From Anabaena azotica FACHB-119 (lineage in GTDB: Bacteria > Cyanobacteriota > Cyanobacteriia > Cyanobacteriales > Nostocaceae): 64,000 nt of DNA. Location of the stretch: assembly GCF_014697625.1 (NCBI RefSeq), contig NZ_JACJSG010000006.1, positions 1 through 64,000 of the forward strand. The letters are read 5' to 3'. A model generated the notes under the pieces. That model saw only the letters and a program-made list of their open reading frames with translations. It did no database searches and was not told where the DNA came from. Positions 33,785 to 44,489 of this stretch are shown in pieces; position 1 is the first letter of the stretch; the number at the start of each line of letters is the position of its first letter. The translations under genes were made by a program, and so were the position numbers.

Positions 33785-35683
33785 GTGACTGTGAGCCTGC
33801 CTTCCCCGACTAGTCTCTCACAAACAGAGATACAGACTCAATCTCCCAGTTCAGCACCACCAGTTGTGGAACCCAAGCGGGTGACTGGTGGCTTTGCGCT
33901 ACTTGATAGCCTGCTACGCCACGGCGTTGAGTATATTTTTGGTTATCCCGGCGGAGCAATTCTGCCCATTTATGATGATCTGTATAAGGTGGAAGCAACT
34001 GGCAGTATTAAGCACATCCTAGTGCGGCACGAACAAGGGGCGGCTCATGCTGCCGATGGTTATGCGCGTGCTACTGGGAAAGTAGGAGTATGCTTTGGTA
34101 CTTCTGGGCCTGGGGCTACTAATTTGGTGACAGGTATCGCTACAGCCTTTATGGATTCGATTCCTATGGTAATTGTCACTGGACAAGTACCCCGGAAAGT
34201 GATCGGTACAGATGCGTTTCAAGAAACCGATATCTACGGCATCACCCTACCCATAGTCAAGCACTCTTACATAGTACGTGACCCCCAAGACATGGCGCGA
34301 ATTGTGGCAGAGGCGTTTCACATCGCCAGCACAGGTCGTCCTGGCCCGGTTTTGATTGATGTACCAAAAGATGTGGCTTTTGAAGAATTTGACTATGTAC
34401 CAGTAGAACCTGGTTCAGTGAAGTTACGCGGCTATCGTCCCACGGTGAAGGGCAACCCCAGACAAATCAATGCCGCCATTGAGTTAATTCGCGAAAGCCG
34501 TCGTCCTTTATTATATGTAGGTGGTGGGGCGATCGCATCTGGCGCTCATGCAGAAATTAAGGAACTGGCTGAGTTATTCAACATTCCTGTAACTACAACC
34601 TTAATGGGTATCGGTGCTTTTGACGAACACCATCCCCTATCCTTGGGAATGTTGGGAATGCACGGTACAGCCTACGCTAACTTTGCTGTCAGTGATTGTG
34701 ATTTGTTGATTTGCGTGGGTGCAAGATTTGATGACCGCGTAACAGGCAAATTAGATGAGTTCGCCTCTCACGCGAAAGTAATTCACATCGACATCGACCC
34801 CGCCGAAGTTGGCAAAAACCGCGTTCCTGAAGTACCTATCGTTGGTGATGTGCGGAAAGTCTTAATTGACTTGTTGCGTCGCTGTAAGCAAACCGGGACA
34901 AAAGCTACACCCAACCAAAACCAAGAATGGCTCAACTTAATTAACCGTTGGCGAGAAGACTATCCCCTAGTCGTTCCCCAACATCCAGACAGCATTCCTC
35001 CCCAAGAAGTAATTGTCGAAGTTGGTCGCCAAGCACCCCACGCTTTCTACACTACCGATGTCGGTCAACATCAAATGTGGGCGGCACAATTCCTCAAGAA
35101 TGGCCCCCGCCGTTGGATTTCTAGCGCCGGTTTGGGGACAATGGGTTTTGGTCTACCTGCGGCGATTGGTGCTAAAGTGGCATTTCCCGATGAGCAAGTA
35201 ATTTGTATTAGCGGTGATGCTAGTTTCCAAATGTGCTTGCAAGAATTGGGTACAGCAGCACAATATGGTATTAATGTCAAGACCGTAATTTTAAATAACG
35301 GTTGGCAAGGAATGGTGCGTCAATGGCAACAAGCCTTCCACGGGGAAAGGTACTCTTGTTCCAATATGGAAGTAGGGATGCCAGATATTGAGTTATTGGC
35401 AAAAGCTTACGGTATTAAGGGGATTGTAGTGACTGAGCGGGAACAGTTACAAGATGCGATCGCCGAAATGCTAGCCAGCGACTGTCCGGTAATCATGGAT
35501 GTTCGTGTTACCAAAGATGAAAACTGCTATCCTATGGTAGCTCCTGGTAAGAGTAATGCTCAGATGGTTGGTTTGCCGAAGCCAGCACCAAAGGCTAGCA
35601 CTGAACCAGTGTATTGCAGTCATTGTGGTACATCAAATGCACCCAATCACAATTTCTGTTCTGAGTGTGGGACTAAGCTGTAA
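33785..35683 (+). CDS. ilvB: Acetolactate synthase large subunit with C-terminal zinc ribbon
   Basis: Thiamine-diphosphate enzyme of branched-chain amino acid synthesis; joins two pyruvates, or pyruvate and 2-oxobutyrate. About 632 residues. Motifs: [20 protein letters not shown] with the catalytic glutamate, a beta domain with [18 protein letters not shown], and the ThDP motif from [13 protein letters not shown] to VILNNGWQG. After the normal end ([14 protein letters not shown]) a tail adds YCSHCGTSN and [10 protein letters not shown], a CxxC...CxxC zinc ribbon not seen in enterobacterial enzymes. I choose the GTG at 33785 (GAGG seven bases before); TTG 33779 is too close to it. No ilvN is adjacent. 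Confidence 0.95.
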   Translation: MTVSLPSPTSLSQTEIQTQSPSSAPPVVEPKRVTGGFALLDSLLRHGVEYIFGYPGGAILPIYDDLYKVEATGSIKHILVRHEQGAAHAADGYARATGKVGVCFGTSGPGATNLVTGIATAFMDSIPMVIVTGQVPRKVIGTDAFQETDIYGITLPIVKHSYIVRDPQDMARIVAEAFHIASTGRPGPVLIDVPKDVAFEEFDYVPVEPGSVKLRGYRPTVKGNPRQINAAIELIRESRRPLLYVGGGAIASGAHAEIKELAELFNIPVTTTLMGIGAFDEHHPLSLGMLGMHGTAYANFAVSDCDLLICVGARFDDRVTGKLDEFASHAKVIHIDIDPAEVGKNRVPEVPIVGDVRKVLIDLLRRCKQTGTKATPNQNQEWLNLINRWREDYPLVVPQHPDSIPPQEVIVEVGRQAPHAFYTTDVGQHQMWAAQFLKNGPRRWISSAGLGTMGFGLPAAIGAKVAFPDEQVICISGDASFQMCLQELGTAAQYGINVKTVILNNGWQGMVRQWQQAFHGERYSCSNMEVGMPDIELLAKAYGIKGIVVTEREQLQDAIAEMLASDCPVIMDVRVTKDENCYPMVAPGKSNAQMVGLPKPAPKASTEPVYCSHCGTSNAPNHNFCSECGTKL

Positions 35684-35691
35684 TTAATTAA

Positions 35692-35717
35692 GGGATGCTT
35701 GTAAGAGCAAGCATCCC
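35692..35717. terminator. Bidirectional hairpin between ilvB and galT
   Basis: Perfect 10-bp stem GGGATGCTTG (35692-35701) and CAAGCATCCC (35708-35717) with a 6-base loop in the gap between the convergent genes. The T run is weak (TTAATTAATTA on the minus strand). Confidence 0.75.
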
Positions 35718-35731
35718 AAACAGGTACAATT

Positions 35732-36832
35732 TTACACAGAAACTGGTGTTTGCAGATTGACGCTCACTGCTTGCAACTCTTTCGCCTTCTCCTCCGGTAA
35801 AGCATCATTAGCAAACATCCCGGCTGCGAGTTCAGTTCCCGCCAAATACTTCAGCCTGTCGCTGGTGCGATATGGGGGGTAAAACTGGGCGTGTAGATGT
35901 GCTTCTGGATGGGGTAAACCATCTGTGGGTGCTTGGAACCAAGCCATGAGGTAAGGGAAGGGACGGTTCCACAAGCCGTCATATTTGAGGGTGACGGTTT
36001 TTAAGGCTTTAGCTAGTCCTTGGCGTTGTTCGGGGGTAAGTTCGGCAAAACTACTCACTGGTTGAATAGGTGCAAGCCAGACTTCGTAAGGATATCGCGC
36101 ACAGACGGGGACGAAGGCGATCGCCACTTCATCTCGATATATAATCCGTTTGTTATCAGCTATTTCTTCTTGAATTAAATCTTCTAACAGCCCGTGCCGA
36201 TGTGCTTGATAATACTGTCGCTGCATCTCCAACATCCGCGCCGGCACAGGGGGAACAAAGGGGTAGGCGTAAATCTGCCCGTGGGGATGGTGCAATGTTA
36301 CACCAACCTCAACACCTTTATTTTCAAAGGGGAGGACGTATTGGATCTGCGGATTTGCCCCGATTTCGCGGGTGCGATCGCCCCACACTTCTATCAGCAA
36401 ATCCAGGTGTGACAATTCCAAGGAACTGAGGGAAGCACGGGCATCTTGGGTAAAAACTACTACCTCACAAGCTCCATTGGCTGGTAAGGTTTCCACAATC
36501 GTCTGCGGTGGATTATTTGCCGTGGTAATTAGGGAGGGGAAGCGGTTATCAAACACCGCCACATCATACTTACCTTGGGGTAGTTCCGTGGGAAACTCAG
36601 GGTTGGTGGTAGGCGCGAGGGGATTATATTCTGGGGGCGGCATGAATGTCCGCCCTTGACGGTGGCTGGCGTAAGCTACCCATTCCCCCCGCAAGGGATG
36701 CCAGCGCAAGTGAGGGTTAGCTTGCACCGGCTCGTTGCTAGGGCTGGGGGCTTGTAGCTGATCACAGATGGGATAGCGACTATATAAAGTCAACTTGCGT
36801 CCATCGGGCTTTAACAGCTTGTGGGAGTACAT
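35732..36832 (-). CDS. galT: Galactose-1-phosphate uridylyltransferase
   Basis: Second Leloir enzyme: exchanges galactose-1-phosphate and UDP-glucose. 366 residues of the HIT-superfamily GalT type: HLRWHPLRGEWVAYASHRQGR, FDNRFPSL, the active-site HPHGQ in VTLHHPHGQIYAY, and AHLHAQFYPPYR near the end. The start codon overlaps the end of the GH2 gene by 22 bases, so the two are translationally coupled in one operon (GH2 then galT). No galK or galE is in the window. The start is supported by the typical distance to LRWHPL. Confidence 0.92.
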   Translation of the reverse strand: MYSHKLLKPDGRKLTLYSRYPICDQLQAPSPSNEPVQANPHLRWHPLRGEWVAYASHRQGRTFMPPPEYNPLAPTTNPEFPTELPQGKYDVAVFDNRFPSLITTANNPPQTIVETLPANGACEVVVFTQDARASLSSLELSHLDLLIEVWGDRTREIGANPQIQYVLPFENKGVEVGVTLHHPHGQIYAYPFVPPVPARMLEMQRQYYQAHRHGLLEDLIQEEIADNKRIIYRDEVAIAFVPVCARYPYEVWLAPIQPVSSFAELTPEQRQGLAKALKTVTLKYDGLWNRPFPYLMAWFQAPTDGLPHPEAHLHAQFYPPYRTSDRLKYLAGTELAAGMFANDALPEEKAKELQAVSVNLQTPVSV

Positions 36833-38670
36833 AATCCTTTTCCTGAGAGGGTGGCTGCGCGGATGGCTTCTATGGGGAATTTGGGAGTGCGATCGCCGTA
36901 CAATAAACCGTTAGCCTCTTGGAATGTATCTGTGAATTGGGTGTAACAGAAGCCGCTAAACATCTCGATATTATTGACCGTTTCCAGCAGCGTAGAGTAT
37001 TTGATTTCCAACTCAGAAATATTTGAGCAGCTTTCATAACCCCAAGCCTTATCTGCATCGGGAGTATCCGATGGGACATAGGCTATACCACCAAACTCGG
37101 TCAACATGATGGGTTGTCCTTGATGGGGATAGTTATCCAAGGTGAGGATACGTCCCCCTGGACGGCTGCGCTCAAATAAATCTGACATCTGAATATCTGG
37201 TCTGTAGCGATGGGCTAATCGCTCAGGCTTCTTGTCATAATCGTGGATAGCGAGGATATCTGTATCTGTACTTTCCCAACCATCGTTACCAATGACTGGA
37301 CGAGTCGGATCAAGAGTCTTGGTGAGGTGATACATCGCCAATACGTAGTTACGATGAGCAGCAGTTTCCACTAAGTTTGGTACACCCCAAGATTCGTTAA
37401 ACGGAACCCAAGCCACAATACAAGGATGGCTCACATCTCGTTTGATAATTTCCGTCCATTCACGGGTCATACGTTCCACAGCTTTTGGTGTAAAGCGGTA
37501 GGCACTGGGCATCTCTTCCCATACTAACAAGCCCAACACATCTGCCCAATATAAAAAGCGGGGGTCTTCAATTTTTTGGTGTTTACGGACTCCGTTGAAA
37601 CCCATAGCTTTAACGAGTTCTACATCACGCCGTAAAGCTTCATCATTGGGTGCGGTCATCAATGAATCTGGCCAGTAGCCTTGGTCAAGAACTAGACGCA
37701 GATAGTAGGGGCGACCGTTGAGCATGAAGCGATCGCGCTGAATTGTCACCGTCCGCAACGCTGTATAAGATTGCACCTCATCTATGAGTTGGTCTTGATA
37801 CCATAGCTGAATTTCCGCATCAATCAACGTCGGTCTTTCTGGACTCCACAGCAAATCATTCCGACAGTCATCAATTCCAGGGTCGCCTAAAGCTATCCGA
37901 CGGCTAATTTCCCCATTGAATACTTCATAACTATCGCTAGCTATCACCAGACCATCAACGCTGAGTTTGACTTTAACTTGGACACCAGAACTAGGTACAT
38001 CACCAGCCAAACCAATATCAAAGCCAATTTCCCAGCGTTCACAGTCGGGTATCCAACGCAAATGGCCGAGATAAGTGTTACTGACACGTTCTAACCAAAC
38101 AGTCTGCCAAATCCCAGTTGTGCGAGGATACCAAATACTATGGGGTTTCAACTGCCAATCTTGCTTCCCGCGAGGTTTGGCTAGGTCGTGGGGGTCATCA
38201 TGCGCCCACACTGTCACCTTTGTTGTCCCACTGTCATTTAAGGCATGGGTAATATCAAGACTGAACGAGGTGTGTCCGCCTTCATGTTCACCTATATATT
38301 GGTCGTTGACCCACACACGCGCGTGATAGTCCACAGCGCCAAAATGTAGTATTAATCTACCATCTCCTGCTGGGGTGGCAAATTCCCGCTCATACCAGCA
38401 ATTAGGATGAAAACCTTCATCACCAATACCACTTTTGGTAGATTCGGGAGCAAAGGGAACTTCTATATGATGAGACCAATTGCTAAGATCGGTAGGCCGA
38501 GAAAATTTCCCTTTGTCATCAAATGCAAATTTCCACTGTCCATCCAAGCTCTGCCAGTGAGAACGCTTTAACAGGGGTCTTGGATGCACTATTGTTTTTC
38601 CACCCCAAAAATTACTATCAGTTTTAGCAGGCAATTCAAATTCACGATTTTTCAAATCTAACAATCTCAT
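36811..38670 (-). CDS. Glycoside hydrolase family 2 (beta-galactosidase/glucuronidase type)
   Basis: A three-domain GH2 enzyme of 619 residues. The N-terminal jelly-roll includes HWQSLDGQWKFAFDD, FAPESTKSGIGDEGFHPNCWYEREF and HFGAVDYHARVWVN. An immunoglobulin-like middle is followed by a TIM barrel with the acid/base glutamate in VAWVPFNESWG and the nucleophile in PIMLTEFGGIAY. No signal peptide is seen, so it is probably cytosolic. Coupling to galT suggests release of galactose, but beta-glucosidase-type activity cannot be excluded. ATG 38670 is chosen (AGGAGA seven bases before); the upstream in-frame ATGs lack a ribosome-binding site. Confidence 0.9.
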   Translation of the reverse strand: MRLLDLKNREFELPAKTDSNFWGGKTIVHPRPLLKRSHWQSLDGQWKFAFDDKGKFSRPTDLSNWSHHIEVPFAPESTKSGIGDEGFHPNCWYEREFATPAGDGRLILHFGAVDYHARVWVNDQYIGEHEGGHTSFSLDITHALNDSGTTKVTVWAHDDPHDLAKPRGKQDWQLKPHSIWYPRTTGIWQTVWLERVSNTYLGHLRWIPDCERWEIGFDIGLAGDVPSSGVQVKVKLSVDGLVIASDSYEVFNGEISRRIALGDPGIDDCRNDLLWSPERPTLIDAEIQLWYQDQLIDEVQSYTALRTVTIQRDRFMLNGRPYYLRLVLDQGYWPDSLMTAPNDEALRRDVELVKAMGFNGVRKHQKIEDPRFLYWADVLGLLVWEEMPSAYRFTPKAVERMTREWTEIIKRDVSHPCIVAWVPFNESWGVPNLVETAAHRNYVLAMYHLTKTLDPTRPVIGNDGWESTDTDILAIHDYDKKPERLAHRYRPDIQMSDLFERSRPGGRILTLDNYPHQGQPIMLTEFGGIAYVPSDTPDADKAWGYESCSNISELEIKYSTLLETVNNIEMFSGFCYTQFTDTFQEANGLLYGDRTPKFPIEAIRAATLSGKGLCTPTSC

Positions 38671-39334
38671 CAGAAGTTCTCCTAAATACATATAAGGCAA
38701 TCAACCCTTGCTATATGTTAGATACAGCCCCAATCTTGGGGTTGTCGGATATAGCATGAGTTTTTGTCCGATTATTATATTGCTCAGTTATAGCTAGTAG
38801 TTTTAATTTTTTCAGCAAGTACTATTACCTTCAGCACCGATTTGTTGAAGGTGGAAATAGTTTATATACTCCTAGCTCGTGACATTATGGCACATACATT
38901 ACCAATAATTGCCAGGCAATCTCAAAAAAAACCATTAAATTTAGGTAACTAATAAATAACACAAACTAGCTATGAAATAAACAGGTTGTCAGACATTTTT
39001 TTCTGATTTTTATGTCAATTAATTTACAAAATTAACTGTTAAATAATAAACATTGCCAAATTCTAGCAAAATCGCCAATAAATACCAGCTTTACCGCTTA
39101 GACAAGGTTTATAAAGTAAATCACGTCTGATGTGAATTAGGAAAAACTTTTATATCCAAAAAATAGCCTATGCTTGGAGCCTATGAGACTCGGTAGGGGC
39201 GGGTTAATCAAATATCATCAACAACGGACGTTTCGATGCTTCAAAATACAAATATGGTGGGCAGTGCAGCGCCTTACAAATTTTGAATTTTGAACTGGTA
39301 TGATGCGGATGTGATGAGCTGAGGAGTCTGTGAA
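38671..39334. other. AT-rich intergenic region, no gene seen
   Basis: Divergent promoter region between the GH2 operon and crcB. Strongly AT-rich; HIP1 sites are scarce. I looked for a fluoride riboswitch before crcB and found no convincing match. Confidence 0.6.
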
Positions 39335-39730
39335 TTGGTGCAAGATGCTGCTTTGTTACCTGTAATTGCGATCGCTATCGGTGCAGTTCCTGGGGCGTTG
39401 AGTCGCTATTATTTGACTGAATTATGTAAAACAGCTATGGGAACAAACTTTCCTTATGGCACTTTGATCATCAATTTCACAGGCTGTTTACTCATGGGCT
39501 TTTTCTTCACCTTATTTCAGGGAATTAAAGGATTTCCACCGGAAATAGATTTGCTCGTCAGAACTGGCTTTTTGGGTTCTTATACAACCTTTTCTACTTA
39601 TGGATACGATACCTTGACTCTGTGGCGGAATGATAAGCGGGTAGCCACGATTTTTTATTGGGCTGGTAGTGCAACTTTAGCAGTGGTTGGTACTATATTA
39701 GGTTGTTATTTAGCAGAGCTAATTGTTTGA
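39335..39730 (+). CDS. crcB: CrcB/Fluc fluoride channel, first of a pair
   Basis: CrcB proteins form dual-topology channels that export fluoride. 131 residues, four membrane helices. Signatures are GALSRYYLTEL (helix 1), NFTGCLLMGFFF and the GFLGSYTTFSTYGYDT motif with the phenylalanine box and threonines lining the pore. It starts with TTG (39335) or GTG (39338) after GAGGAG. A second crcB follows 135 bases downstream; such pairs form heterodimers. No fluoride riboswitch is recognised. Confidence 0.9.
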   Translation: MVQDAALLPVIAIAIGAVPGALSRYYLTELCKTAMGTNFPYGTLIINFTGCLLMGFFFTLFQGIKGFPPEIDLLVRTGFLGSYTTFSTYGYDTLTLWRNDKRVATIFYWAGSATLAVVGTILGCYLAELIV

Positions 39731-39734
39731 TTGT

Positions 39735-39822
39735 AGGGGACAGGTGACAGGGGACAGGTGAGTCCAGTCCTGTAGGCGGGTTTCCCGCGCCCTGGGAACT
39801 GGCGAACCCGGAGGGTGACAGG
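39735..39822. repeat. Dispersed repeat between the crcB genes
   Basis: Inverted copy of the 3763-3850 repeat, with GGACAGGTGACAGGGGACAG, GCGGGTTTCCCGCGCCC and GGCGAACCCGGAGGGTGACA. Confidence 0.7.
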
Positions 39823-39865
39823 AGGGGAAATTGCTGGCTGTGACTTAATGATTAGGGAAACTATC

Positions 39866-40267
39866 ATGCAAAATATTTTTATTCGCACTGTTATGGCGAT
39901 CGCTTTGGGTGCGATTCCCGGTGCTTTAGGGCGTTATTATATCACAGAATTTACCAAAACGATGATTGGGAAAGAGTTTTCCTACTATGGAACGTTTTTT
40001 ATTAATGTCACTGGCTGTTTTATTATTGCTTTGTTCTACACCTTAAACGAGCAAAAGTTCAGGAGTCTTTCCCCGGAAATTCGGTTAGCGATCGCCACTG
40101 GTTTCTGTGGTGCATATACAACTTTTTCTACTTACGCATTGGAGACTTTTACTCAAATAGATCAGGGGCATATTACAGGCGGTTTAATTTATTGGTTAGC
40201 TAGTATGATATTTGGGATGTTGGCTGTGCAGTTGGGGGTGACTTTGGGTAAGTTTGGCGGACAATAG
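39866..40267 (+). CDS. crcB: CrcB/Fluc fluoride channel, second of a pair
   Basis: 133 residues from the ATG at 39866; the upstream extension to 39815 would be repeat sequence. Four membrane helices with GALGRYYITEFTKT, FINVTGCFIIALFY and GFCGAYTTFSTYALET, clearly paralogous to the preceding gene. The two differ most in the loops, as expected of subunits with opposite membrane orientation. The gap between them is mostly an 85-base dispersed repeat. Confidence 0.88.
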   Translation: MQNIFIRTVMAIALGAIPGALGRYYITEFTKTMIGKEFSYYGTFFINVTGCFIIALFYTLNEQKFRSLSPEIRLAIATGFCGAYTTFSTYALETFTQIDQGHITGGLIYWLASMIFGMLAVQLGVTLGKFGGQ

Positions 40268-40289
40268 AAACAATTTAGCCAAGCCTCTA

Positions 40290-40694
40290 CTACCAATTAC
40301 AACCAGCAACCAAATTAGCGACAATTTCCACTAGTTCTTCTGGATCAACTGGTTTAGATACGTGAGTCTGAAAACCCGATTCTAGCGCGTGAAGGCAACT
40401 TTCGCGATCGCCGAAGGCTGTTAAGGCGATCGCTAAAACTCTTCCGCCATGATCTGGTGTGAGCGCCCGGACTTTACGAATCAAGGTGTAGCCATCTTCC
40501 CCAGGCATACCTATATCACTAATTAAAACATCGGGTTGCAATTGAGGCAATACTTTTAAGGCTGCTGCTGCTGATGAAACGGGTACAACAGTAGCTCCAT
40601 CTGCTTCCAACACTGTAGTAAAATATATGCGGCAATCTTCATCATCCTCAACTAAGAGAATACTTAAGCCAGCAAGTGCGAGAGGAGACTGCAT
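40290..40694 (-). CDS. Receiver-only response regulator
   Basis: A single CheY-like receiver domain: LSILLVEDDEDCRIYFTTVL with the acidic pair, phosphoacceptor Asp in LISDIGMPGEDGY, Thr in AIALTAFGD and Lys in THVSKPVDPEEL. There is no output domain, so it probably acts by protein contact within a phosphorelay, or regulates a hybrid kinase encoded elsewhere. The ATG at 40694 (134 residues) gives a normal receiver; the frame is open to an ATG at 40790, adding 32 non-family residues. The start is therefore uncertain. It converges with crcB over 22 bases. Confidence 0.85.
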   Translation of the reverse strand: MQSPLALAGLSILLVEDDEDCRIYFTTVLEADGATVVPVSSAAAALKVLPQLQPDVLISDIGMPGEDGYTLIRKVRALTPDHGGRVLAIALTAFGDRESCLHALESGFQTHVSKPVDPEELVEIVANLVAGCNW

Positions 40695-40960
40695 AACAAA
40701 TAGTCTTTCATTTGTGTTTGAGGAATATCCATGTAGAATATGCAATTTTGCTTTAACTGTGATGACGCTCTTACTCTCAAGGAGTGGCATAACATCTAAA
40801 AATTAATTCAAAATCTTTCCCTGTTTAAAAGAGTTAAAAGTTATAAACTTACAACTAATCTACTTACTTTTAATATACCTTTTTTAGTAGACCAGTAGCT
40901 AGATGTAATTTCTGAGAGTTGGAGCGAACTTAGTAATAATGAGTTTCAACTAGAAGAATT

Positions 40961-41131
40961 ATGAAAACTGAAAATCCTCCTACTCAAAATACTGAATCCA
41001 CCACTCAACATAAAAGTAAAGACGAGCTAAATCAAGAAACTGCTGTAGAATTTAGTCTAGGTATTGCCTTGGGAGTTATTACAATTATCCTGGCTGCGGC
41101 AACTGCTTACTTTGGACTTATCCGTTTTTAA
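40961..41131 (+). CDS. Small single-pass membrane protein (56 aa)
   Basis: A short frame: a polar N-terminal half (MKTENPPTQNTESTTQHKSK, then DELNQETAVEF) followed by a clear membrane helix (SLGIALGVITIILAAATAYF) and GLIRF. AGAAG lies about five bases before the ATG. The composition and start context support a real gene, similar in style to small thylakoid or plasma-membrane proteins of cyanobacteria. No family is recognised. Confidence 0.55.
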   Translation: MKTENPPTQNTESTTQHKSKDELNQETAVEFSLGIALGVITIILAAATAYFGLIRF

Positions 41132-41168
41132 CAGTTATCAGTTAGTAGGGGCGGGTTGATTGAGAAAC

Positions 41169-41290
41169 AGGACTTACGCAAGTGTCACAATTGGTGGTTG
41201 GTGCGTGACGCTACAACTCTCATTACTACGTTCAAATATTATCGCTCCTCACACACCCTACAGAAAAAATATGCCAGTTGCGTAAGTCCT
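41169..41290. mobile_element. MITE family A copy, diverged core
   Basis: 122 bases, ends AGGACTTACGC and GCGTAAGTCCT. AGAAA occurs at 41163-41167 and 41292-41296, one base outside each end. The core has lost most of the GTAGGGTGCGTCAG pairing. Confidence 0.72.
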
Positions 41291-41468
41291 AAGAAATTCA
41301 AAAAATTTAGGTTTTTTAACCTGCGGAGGTGGTCACTGAAGCTCAATAAGTGCAGGTTTTGTCTGTGTAGATGCTGTTTCTAACCGCCCATTTCACGTTA
41401 AATTAATTCATCTGCGTTCATCTGCGTTTATCTGCGTTCAATTTTTGCAAATCTATTGCCACATTTTA

Positions 41469-41637
41469 ACGTGAGTTCGACAAGCATTGTTTTGACCTCA
41501 CCCCCAACCCCTCTCCTACGAGGAGAGGGGAGTAAGACGGTGATTTTTTTGTTTCTCCTCCCTCTCCTGACGGAGACGCTACGCGAACGCCTTTTAGGAG
41601 AGGGAGGTTGGGAGGGAGAGGTTCATCGAACTCACGT
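41469..41637. mobile_element. MITE family C, inverted copy with 7-bp target duplication
   Basis: 169 bases, ends ACGTGAGTTCGA and TCGAACTCACGT, flanked by CATTTTA at 41462-41468 and 41638-41644. Relative to 29065-29229 it is in opposite orientation. Confidence 0.88.
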
Positions 41638-41755
41638 CATTTTAGCCTAGACAAGCAACTGCGTATTTTTCAACAATTAAGTATGAATCCTATATATTAC
41701 TTGGAATTTTGAGATTAAACTAAGTAACCTAGAAATGTAGATGTTTCTAATTTAC

Positions 41756-41876
41756 AGGACTTACGCACCAAGATTGTTGGTTCAGACAGGGTGTAGGGGA
41801 ACTATTCGCTTGGGCGGTGAGTGCAGTCACAGGTGCGGCTCTCCCACAGTTGATTTTTCGTTTTCATGCGTAAGTT
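41756..41876. mobile_element. MITE family B copy, reversed and short
   Basis: Left AGGACTTACGCACCAAG and right TTTTTCGTTTTCATGCGTAA match family B in reverse orientation. The middle is replaced by an unrelated GGCGGTGAGTGCAGTC segment. Confidence 0.55.
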
Positions 41877-41879
41877 GTA

Positions 41880-44028
<2,149 letters not shown>

Positions 44029-44064
44029 GGACTGTTTTCCAATTATTGGTTGAGCAACTTAACT

Positions 44065-44427
44065 AGGACTTACGCATAAAAACGAAAAATCAAGGGTTTG
44101 GGCAAGGGTGTAGGGGTATAGGGGTATAGGGGAATGGCACGCTTGTTAAGCGCAAACCCTTAATATGGCTGGCTTTTAGGGTGTAAGGGTGTAAGGGTGT
44201 AGGGGTTCTGCACACTCAAGAATTAATAATTAAACCAAAATGCTTGATAGATACTGTTTTTCTTCTAACCCCTACACCCCTACCCCCCTACACCCAGACG
44301 AGCGCGAGAGTTTCACCTTTTCTTAGTGCCATTCGGGTATAGGGGTGTAAATCTTTAAAACCCTTACACCCTTACACCCTTACCCCCCTACACCCTGTCT
44401 CAACAGATAACCTTGGTGCGTAAGTCA
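44065..44427. mobile_element. MITE family B copy containing a nested insertion
   Basis: Left end AGGACTTACGC and right arm ACCTTGGTGCGTAAGTC match 29275-29417, but a 203-base element (44132-44334) sits in the TGTAGGGGTATAGGGG tract. Confidence 0.7.
44132..44334. mobile_element. Nested element with GAATGGCAC ends
   Basis: 203 bases with inverted ends GAATGGCAC (44132-44140) and GTGCCATTC (44326-44334). GGGTATAGGG flanks both sides, but because the target is a GGGTATA-type tandem repeat the duplication length is ambiguous. It has internal GTGTAAGGGTGTAAGGGTG and complementary tracts. Confidence 0.65.
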
Positions 44428-44489
44428 TCGTAGTATTAAACAATACCCAATTTCTAAAAAAATTGGGTATCTAGTGTATCATGAGGACT

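Larger units (their letters stand above)
41132..41879. other. MITE-filled intergenic region
   Basis: Contains family A (41169-41290), the CTGCGTT tandem repeat (41409-41442), family C inserted in the TTGCCACATTTTAGCC repeat (41469-41637) and a family B copy (41756-41876). No gene between them. Confidence 0.7.

Noticed and set aside
39180..39335. Fluoride (crcB) riboswitch before crcB
   Set aside because: The expected GGCGATG ... TGATG pattern with paired stems is not there; only loose GATG motifs.
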